NCBI RefSeq assembly: GCF_018837975.1
Contig: NZ_JAGSOY010000010.1
Location: 40,974-104,973, forward strand
Length of the DNA: 64,000 nucleotides
Direction of reading: 5' to 3'
DNA from: Zooshikella harenae
GTDB taxonomy: Bacteria > Pseudomonadota > Gammaproteobacteria > Pseudomonadales > Zooshikellaceae
The notes beneath the pieces are model-generated. The model did not search any database and was not told the origin of the DNA. It worked only from the letters and a program-made list of their open reading frames with translations. Each line of letters starts with the position of its first letter. Position 1 is the stretch's first letter. A program made the position numbers and the translations under genes. Below, in pieces: positions 57,972 through 64,000 of this stretch.

Positions 57972-59348
57972 ATGTCTGGCAATAGCCTGAAAGTAGTCGT
58001 CCAAACGACTGGACGTTTTTTAAGTGGTATGGTGATGCCAAACATTGGGGCATTTATTGCCTGGGGACTCATCACCGCACTGTTTATTCCTACAGGTTGG
58101 TTACCCAATGAAAGTCTGGCTGCACTCGTTAGCCCGATGATTCGTTATTTGCTGCCACTATTGATTGGTTACACTGGTGGTAAAATGGTCGGCGGTGACC
58201 GTGGGGCCGTTGCAGGTGCAGTGTCTACTATGGGTGTTATCGTTGGCGCTGAAATCCCCATGTTCTTAGGTGCCATGATCGTCGGACCTCTGGGTGGTTT
58301 GGCTATCTCAAGGTTTGACAAATATATTCATCATAAAATCAAACCTGGCTTTGAGATGTTGGTGAATAATTTTTCACTGGGCATCATTGCTATGTTGATT
58401 GCACTGATCGCTTATGTGGTGATTGGTCCTGTGGTAGCCGTGGTTACTGAAGCGCTTGGTAATGGGGTTGGCTGGATTGTTGAGCAGTCTTTATTGCCTT
58501 TGGTTTCCATCATCGTAGAACCCGCAAAAATTCTCTTTTTAAATAATGCAATTAACCATGGTGTGTTTACACCGCTAGGTGCAGATCAAGCAGCACAAAC
58601 GGGTGCTTCCATTTTCTATTTAATTGAAACTAACCCAGGGCCTGGTTTAGGTATTCTTTTAGCTTATATGGTTGTAGGTAAAGGCATGGCACAAAAGTCT
58701 GCCTATGGTGCTACTGTTATCCACTTTTTAGGTGGTATTCACGAGATTTACTTCCCTTACATTCTGATGAAGCCTCGGCTCATGATTGCTGTCATTGCCG
58801 GTGGCATGGCAGGTGTTGCCTTTAATATGGTGACTGGTAATGCTTTGGTTGGTCCACCCTCCCCTGGCTCTGTCTTCGCCTTAGTTCTAATGTCTACTAA
58901 AGGTACTGGCTTACTGCTGACTTTAGGTTCCATTGCCGTAGCGGCAACGACTTCTTTTCTAATTGCAGCAGTGTTGATTCGTCACGATGCGTCAGCGTGT
59001 GATGATTTAGACGCAGCCAAAGCCGAAGTAGAAGCGAATAAAACGCAGGCTAAAGGTTTGCAGAATGAGCCAGCTGCTCAAGTACGCACTATCGTCGTTG
59101 CATGTGATGCCGGCATGGGCTCATCTGCGATGGGAGCGACCGTGTTACGCGGCAAAATCCAGGAGGCAGGCTTGAATATCGAAGTGACAAACTCAGCGAT
59201 CAATGACTTAGAAGATGCTGACATTGTCATTACCCAGCAAGCACTGTCAGACCGTGCGCGAGCAAAGCTCCCTCATGCTCAGCACCTCAGTATTGGCAAC
59301 TTTATGGACGCCAGCTTTTATGACGAACTGGTAGCCAAACTGGTGTAG
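57972..59348 (+). CDS. PTS mannitol-type enzyme IICB
   Basis: From ATG 57972, which fits the GGAGGG ribosome site (a TTG at 57957 and an ATG at 57966 are too close), the product is 458 residues. The IIC membrane part (about 1-340) is very close to E. coli MtlA: G-R-F-L-S-G-M-V-M-P-N-I-G-A-F-I-A-W-G and I-H-F-L-G-G-I-H-E-I-Y-F-P-Y. The IIB domain (about 375-458) has the phosphorylated Cys in V-A-C-D-A-G-M-G-S-S. It lacks the C-terminal IIA of E. coli MtlA. It transports and phosphorylates a hexitol or related polyol; mannitol is the favoured but unproven substrate. Confidence 0.9.
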   Translation: MSGNSLKVVVQTTGRFLSGMVMPNIGAFIAWGLITALFIPTGWLPNESLAALVSPMIRYLLPLLIGYTGGKMVGGDRGAVAGAVSTMGVIVGAEIPMFLGAMIVGPLGGLAISRFDKYIHHKIKPGFEMLVNNFSLGIIAMLIALIAYVVIGPVVAVVTEALGNGVGWIVEQSLLPLVSIIVEPAKILFLNNAINHGVFTPLGADQAAQTGASIFYLIETNPGPGLGILLAYMVVGKGMAQKSAYGATVIHFLGGIHEIYFPYILMKPRLMIAVIAGGMAGVAFNMVTGNALVGPPSPGSVFALVLMSTKGTGLLLTLGSIAVAATTSFLIAAVLIRHDASACDDLDAAKAEVEANKTQAKGLQNEPAAQVRTIVVACDAGMGSSAMGATVLRGKIQEAGLNIEVTNSAINDLEDADIVITQQALSDRARAKLPHAQHLSIGNFMDASFYDELVAKLV

Positions 59349-59359
59349 AGGTTAAGTGT

Positions 59360-59394
59360 GGATGCAGTGTTGACTCAGTCTGGGTACTGCATCC
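59360..59394. promoter_or_regulatory. Intercistronic 9-bp stem-loop
   Basis: GGATGCAGT (59360-59368) pairs with ACTGCATCC (59386-59394) over a 17-nt loop between the IICB gene and the triple-fusion gene. It might stabilise the upstream mRNA or reduce read-through; there is no U tract. Confidence 0.4.
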
Positions 59395-59463
59395 TTACAC
59401 CAATATATAAGTATCGGACTGAATGGGATAAGTGAATTAATTGCTGAAAGAAAAGGGATCACC

Positions 59464-62088
59464 ATGTCCTTCTTAAAAAATTTCTTTGTCGGTACCCGAA
59501 CAAGGACACCAGAGGTCCAGCAACAAGCGTGCCCTCAACAGCATGAGGAAACAGTAACCTCAGAGCATACGCTTCGTGTAGGTCGCGAACAGATCTTACT
59601 AAATCAAACACTTACCAGCAAAGAAGAGGCATTACGGTTAATAGCCAATGTTATGCAACAACAAGGCTTGGTCAGTGATGATTATTATGATGCCTTGGTT
59701 GCTCGTGAGCAGAAAGTCAGCACCTATCTGCTAAATGGCGTTGCTATTCCACATGGTGTCAATGAAGCAAAAGCACTTGTGCAAAAGACAGGTGTTGTCA
59801 TTGTGCAGGTGCCGAAAGGCATTATCTGGAATGATAAAAATGAAATTGTGCGTTTGATTGTGGGAATTGCAGCAAATGGCAGTGAGCACCTTAGCTTGCT
59901 GCAAAAACTGACGACTGTGGTCATGAACGCTGAACTGACTGATCTTCTCGCAACAACCCTCGATACAGATGATGTGATACGTGCTTTAGGCACAAATAGC
60001 CACTCGGAGAAATGCACAGAAAAACTCAAAGACTTTGCTCTTAACGCTGAAGCTCAAGTTATCGATGAAGCCGGTATGCATGCTCGCCCTGCCAGCTTAC
60101 TGTCTGAGCAGGCATCTGTATTTGCTGATACTGATATTCATATACGCAATGGTGATAAGGTCGCCAATGCCAAGTCCATGGCTGCGTTGCTGGCAATGGG
60201 CGCACAGTGTGGAGACACGCTGGTCGTGTCAGCTCAAGGTATACAAGCCAAAGCAGCGGTGGAAAAACTGTGCCAGATGATTAACTCAGGGTTGGACTGC
60301 GAAGAAGATAACCAAACCGCCACTTATCGTGGCTTGTCTGGACTTCCTGCGCTTAAAGATGCTGTAAGCCAGCTGACCTTTCAAGGTGCGGCGGCATCAC
60401 CCGGCATTGCCATGGCTGAATTGTTTACCCTTCCTCAACAAACAACAGTAGCTATAAAACAAGATGCTTTCGGAACTGTTGACGCTGAAAAAGAGTGCCT
60501 TCACCAGGCGTGTGAACAAGCAAAGCAAGAGCTCGATGCGTTGGTACACAAGCTGCAAAAACATTCACCGCAGGAAGCGGTTATTTTCAAAGCACAAAAG
60601 CAGCTGCTGACTGATGAGCTAATTCTGAAAGATGCCCATCAACTCATTGTTGAGCATAAAAGTGCAGCCTGGAGTTGGCAGCAAGCCATTAATAAACAGG
60701 TTAATACCTTGGCTGCTGTTGACGATGAACGGATCAAGGCGCGAATTGCGGATCTGCATGATGTCTGTGATCGTGTTGTGGCAAAGCTGATACCTACCTC
60801 CGTCAGTGTGCAGTACCCCACTACTGATTTCATATTACTTGCGCGTGACTTAACCCCGTCACAAATAGCGGCACTCGATGGACAGCCTATTTTAGGGATT
60901 GCTACGGAGCTGGGGGGGCCAAACAGCCATATGGCGATTCTTGCTCGAGCTTTAGGGATTCCCGCTATTGTTGGGCTGGGCGATGGTATTTGTCAGCAAG
61001 CGAATAATAAAGAATGGGCCATTATTGACCCTCAAGGCTCAGCATTAATCATTGCACCCAATAATGCTACGCAGCAACGTGCTGTTGAACTCATTCAGCA
61101 GTGGCAAAACCTTCGGGCTGTAGAGAATGAGAAGAAATTCGAACCAGCCCAAACCTTAGATGGGCATCGAGTAAAGGTCGTTGGCAATATTGCTCAACCC
61201 GATGAAGCGGCCTCTGTGACCACACAAGGGGGTGAAGGGGCTGGTCTTCTTCGTACGGAGTTTTTATTTGAGGCGTCTGAGTCAGAGCCTAGTGTGGATG
61301 AGCAAGTTACGGTGCAAAAAAACATTGTTACCGACTTAGCACATCGCCAACTGGTGGTTCGTACGGCAGACATTGGTGGTGACAAGCCGGTGTCTTGGTT
61401 GAGCATGGCGCCAGAAGATAACCCCTTTCTGGGGGTACGTGGCATTCGCCTGTCGTTTAAACATGAAGCGATGTTTTGCCGTCAATTGGAAGCGATCTAT
61501 CGGGCGGCAATATGGCAGCAGCAGAGCGCACAACAGTGCAGTTTGCATATTCTGTTTCCGATGATTGCCAAGTTGTCTGAATGGCGAAAAGCAAGAGATT
61601 TAGCTGAACAGGTTCGCAGTCAATTGAATGCTCCCGTGTTGCCACTGGGGGTGATGATTGAAGTGCCTTCAGCAGCATTAATTGCTGAACAGTTAGCCCA
61701 GGAAGTGGACTTCTTTTCCATCGGTTCCAATGACTTAACACAGTACACCTTAGCGATGGACCGCTTGCACCCAGAGCTGTGCCATGAGGCGGATAGTTAT
61801 CATCCAGCTTTATTGCGGTTGATTGAAATGACGACTTGTGCTGCCCATAAGCACGGTAAGTGGGTTGGTGTTTGCGGCAATATGGCATCTGATCCTGCGC
61901 TGGCCATGTTACTGGTGGGGCTTGGTGTCGATGAACTCTCTGTCAGCCCGGCCAGTGTGCCATCCATCAAAAACAGTATTCGCTCAGTTTCCTATACCAA
62001 GTTGCAACAGAAAGCCCAAAAGGCGCTGCAATTGGGTAGTTCTGATGCGGTGATGGCGCTCTATCAGAATCATGATGACTTGGTATGA
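59464..62088 (+). CDS. Multiphosphoryl transfer protein: IIA(Mtl)-HPr-Enzyme I fusion
   Basis: The 874-residue protein has an N-terminal linker (Cys/Gln-rich), a mannitol-type IIA (about 35-180, H97 in V-A-I-P-H-G-V), an HPr domain (about 193-280, H206 in G-M-H-A-R-P-A-S) and a complete Enzyme I (about 305-870) with H489 in G-G-P-N-S-H-M-A-I and the C-terminal PEP-binding elements. The order resembles FruB-type fusions, but the IIA is of mannitol type. It takes phosphate from PEP and relays it to the adjacent IICB, so the locus does not need the general PTS proteins. GGGATC lies just before the ATG. Confidence 0.93.
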   Translation: MSFLKNFFVGTRTRTPEVQQQACPQQHEETVTSEHTLRVGREQILLNQTLTSKEEALRLIANVMQQQGLVSDDYYDALVAREQKVSTYLLNGVAIPHGVNEAKALVQKTGVVIVQVPKGIIWNDKNEIVRLIVGIAANGSEHLSLLQKLTTVVMNAELTDLLATTLDTDDVIRALGTNSHSEKCTEKLKDFALNAEAQVIDEAGMHARPASLLSEQASVFADTDIHIRNGDKVANAKSMAALLAMGAQCGDTLVVSAQGIQAKAAVEKLCQMINSGLDCEEDNQTATYRGLSGLPALKDAVSQLTFQGAAASPGIAMAELFTLPQQTTVAIKQDAFGTVDAEKECLHQACEQAKQELDALVHKLQKHSPQEAVIFKAQKQLLTDELILKDAHQLIVEHKSAAWSWQQAINKQVNTLAAVDDERIKARIADLHDVCDRVVAKLIPTSVSVQYPTTDFILLARDLTPSQIAALDGQPILGIATELGGPNSHMAILARALGIPAIVGLGDGICQQANNKEWAIIDPQGSALIIAPNNATQQRAVELIQQWQNLRAVENEKKFEPAQTLDGHRVKVVGNIAQPDEAASVTTQGGEGAGLLRTEFLFEASESEPSVDEQVTVQKNIVTDLAHRQLVVRTADIGGDKPVSWLSMAPEDNPFLGVRGIRLSFKHEAMFCRQLEAIYRAAIWQQQSAQQCSLHILFPMIAKLSEWRKARDLAEQVRSQLNAPVLPLGVMIEVPSAALIAEQLAQEVDFFSIGSNDLTQYTLAMDRLHPELCHEADSYHPALLRLIEMTTCAAHKHGKWVGVCGNMASDPALAMLLVGLGVDELSVSPASVPSIKNSIRSVSYTKLQQKAQKALQLGSSDAVMALYQNHDDLV

Positions 62089-62135
62089 AACCAGGTTGCA
62101 GACGAACTTAATGTTAAAAGAACAAGGGTTAAACC

Positions 62136-63896
62136 ATGACTACGCAATATGACATGACAACAGAATATGAAAAGTACCTAAACCTTGCTCAGAACATTCC
62201 TGAAACGACAAAAGCCTGGAATTTATATGGTGCAGGTGTGGAGAACATTGGTAAGAATGATCAGCCTGAAGCCTTTAAGGTGCCAGAGCCAGATGATGGG
62301 CAGTTACTGGTACGTGTTGATGCTGTGGGTTTATGTTTTTCGGATGTAAAGTTGATTAATCAAGGAGGAAAACACCCCAAACTCTACAACCGGGACTTAA
62401 AAAAAGAACCAACGCGGCTGGGTCATGAAGCAACGTTGACCATTGTTAAAGTTGGAGCAGCCTTACAAGACCAGTTCAAGGTGGGTGAACGTTATGCTGT
62501 ACAACCAGACATCTATCAAAAGGGTAAAAGTACTGCTTATGGTTATACCGTCCCAGGCGGGTTAACTCAGTACCATCTTATTGGGCCAGAAGTGTTAGAG
62601 ACAGATGCCGGTTCCTGTCTACTTAAGGTAGATAAGCAGCTGGGTTTGGCAGAATCAGCACTGCTTGAACCCTGGGGCTGTGTGTGGGCTGCGTATACCC
62701 AACGGCGTCGGCTTGAGCCCAAAGATGGCGGTGTGATGTGGATTGTCGGGCAGCAAGGTGACGATAGTCATTATCGCTTTTCCAAAGGTCTGGCTGCACC
62801 TGCCACCATTATTCTAACCAATGTACCAGAATCTGTTCGTCTGCTGGCAGAACAACAAGGTAAACAGGTGATAATCCGTAATGATGTGAGCTTTGACAAC
62901 CTAAATAGATTAGTGGATGAGTTTACCAGTGGGCTTGGTTTTGATGACACCGTGTTACTTGCACCCGAATCAGCCACTCAAGTGAGCGAAATCGCAAAAT
63001 ACATTGCTCGTCGTGGAACCATGAATCTGGTGGGTAAAAAACCATTGGATGGGCTAGTGCTGGCAGATGTAGGACGTTTGCATTACGATTATGTCGCTTT
63101 TGTGGGTAACCAGGGTGACGATATCGCTGACTCCTATGGTGAAGCTCGGAATCGCTGTGATTTACGCAAAGACGGTGTTGCTGTATTTGTCGGTGCTGGT
63201 GGGCCTATGGGGCAAATGCATGTGCAGCGTGCCATCGAGTCTCGTAAAGGGCCTGGGTTGGTTATCGTGACAGATATTAATGACCAGCGCCTTGCGGAAA
63301 TAGAGTCACGCTTTATACCGCTAACAGAAGCAAATAACTGTCAGATGTTAACCTTTAACCCGCTTAAACGAGATGAATCCCTGCCTGAATTTGTACTAGC
63401 CAATACCGATAACCAAGGTGCTGATGATGTGGTGGTCTGTGTCCCTAATGCAGATATCATGGCTGAGTCAGCCAGTTTTATGAAATCTGATGGCATGTTG
63501 GTGCTTTTTGCGGGTGTCCCTAATGGAACATTGGCGCCTGTTGATTTTAGCTCTGTTTATCTGAGCAATGCGCAATACACAGGTACATCAGGTTTAACGA
63601 TTAATGATCAAACGATTGTTATGGATAACACGGTGCAGGGGCATATTGCACCCGCCATTTGTGTGGCGGCTATTGGTGGAATGAACGTCGCCAAAGATGG
63701 TATTCAAGCGATGATTGATGCCCGTTACCCAGGTAAGATTTTAATCTTCCCCCAGTTAGAAAATTTACCATTATTAGGGTTGGATGAACTGGCTGAAAAA
63801 CTGCCAGCAGTGGCAAAACAATTAGGTGCTGGAAGTACTTGGACATTAGCGGCAGAACGCGCCTTGTTTGAAAGTTGTCTGCATGATAAATCGTGA
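62136..63896 (+). CDS. Long MDR-type zinc-binding dehydrogenase of the PTS locus
   Basis: This 586-residue protein is far longer than ordinary medium-chain dehydrogenases (about 350). Residues about 50-190 form an ADH_N-like domain with potential zinc ligands C67 (G-L-C-F-S-D), H97-E98 (G-H-E) and E178; the structural zinc Cys lobe is absent. Residues about 197-340 form an extra region, and residues about 345-490 a Rossmann fold with G-A-G-G-P-M-G. I-V-G-Q-Q-G-D-D (203) and F-V-G-N-Q-G-D-D (323) flank the insert like a repeated motif. It is the last gene of the PTS operon and no MtlD is present, so it is the candidate polyol-phosphate oxidoreductase. Nearest known relative in logic is sorbose-1-phosphate reductase. 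Confidence 0.75.
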   Translation: MTTQYDMTTEYEKYLNLAQNIPETTKAWNLYGAGVENIGKNDQPEAFKVPEPDDGQLLVRVDAVGLCFSDVKLINQGGKHPKLYNRDLKKEPTRLGHEATLTIVKVGAALQDQFKVGERYAVQPDIYQKGKSTAYGYTVPGGLTQYHLIGPEVLETDAGSCLLKVDKQLGLAESALLEPWGCVWAAYTQRRRLEPKDGGVMWIVGQQGDDSHYRFSKGLAAPATIILTNVPESVRLLAEQQGKQVIIRNDVSFDNLNRLVDEFTSGLGFDDTVLLAPESATQVSEIAKYIARRGTMNLVGKKPLDGLVLADVGRLHYDYVAFVGNQGDDIADSYGEARNRCDLRKDGVAVFVGAGGPMGQMHVQRAIESRKGPGLVIVTDINDQRLAEIESRFIPLTEANNCQMLTFNPLKRDESLPEFVLANTDNQGADDVVVCVPNADIMAESASFMKSDGMLVLFAGVPNGTLAPVDFSSVYLSNAQYTGTSGLTINDQTIVMDNTVQGHIAPAICVAAIGGMNVAKDGIQAMIDARYPGKILIFPQLENLPLLGLDELAEKLPAVAKQLGAGSTWTLAAERALFESCLHDKS

Positions 63897-64000
63897 GTTA
63901 AACGGCGAGTGAATGATACTCTTCACTGTGGGTATTTGTTGACACTTGCGTTATTAAAAAACACCATTTTTTTCGGAAAAAATAATTGTTCTCCTTTTGA

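Overview
This 64 kb window looks like the chromosome of a marine or host-associated gammaproteobacterium, probably an Oceanospirillales member of the Zooshikella/Hahella type. That is inferred from the gene repertoire (AsnS, GreB, NfuA, RlmJ, CysB, assimilatory APS-type CysH, Aer, MetH), the moderately AT-rich base use, and the number of large secreted hydrolases; no database comparison was possible. No rRNA, tRNA, phage, CRISPR array or transposase gene was seen. The coding is dense, with a few long AT-rich gaps that lie mainly upstream of the secreted-enzyme genes.

Layout. 1-7.8 kb: a truncated GntR regulator with two copies of a likely operator, an EamA-type exporter, a lone QueC-like PP-loop enzyme, a secreted zinc protease with a Pro/Asp/Thr linker and two C-terminal modules, a ROK sugar kinase and asnS. 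8-16.4 kb: a sensory block (Aer, a methyl-accepting chemotaxis protein, a frameshifted BMP-type binding protein, a two-receiver hybrid histidine kinase and a periplasmic binding protein). 16.5-26.6 kb: mostly housekeeping (NADAR-RibA fusion, RlmJ, PabB, CysH, a CxxC thioredoxin-fold protein, CysB, a TauE-type permease, 5'-nucleotidase, PanE), plus a possible 42-residue secreted peptide. 26.7-32.8 kb: a two-gene AddB/AddA-like nuclease-helicase operon. 33-45.7 kb: DAHP synthase, GreB, a secreted lipase, an ArsR regulator, NfuA, MetH, a MATE pump, a lipoprotein aminopeptidase and a KfrA-like coiled-coil DNA-binding protein. 46-56 kb: three large secreted proteins (a sphingomyelinase, an anthrax-lethal-factor-like metalloprotease and a GH15 glucoamylase) plus a class III cyclase. 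56.4-63.9 kb: a polyol-type phosphotransferase (PTS) locus with a divergent UlaR-like DeoR regulator.

How the genes work together. The secreted enzymes (protease, lipase, sphingomyelinase, lethal-factor-like protease, glucoamylase) point to an organism that feeds on or attacks eukaryotic tissue and polysaccharide. The PTS locus seems self-sufficient. It encodes a free IIA, a mannitol-type IICB, a IIA-HPr-Enzyme I triple fusion and an unusually long zinc-type dehydrogenase in place of MtlD, so a complete phosphoryl relay from PEP to a polyol and a candidate first catabolic step lie side by side. This is the best candidate for an undescribed pathway.

Non-coding structure. A repeat of about 240 bp occurs twice (1710-1959 and 16524-16757), and a 140-bp MITE-like element with 16-bp inverted ends lies at 37273-37412; all three sit between convergent genes. 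A perfect 20-bp inverted repeat (45748-45800) lies upstream of the KfrA-like gene and is a candidate operator. Several gene ends carry long perfect stems without a U tract, alongside four classical terminators.
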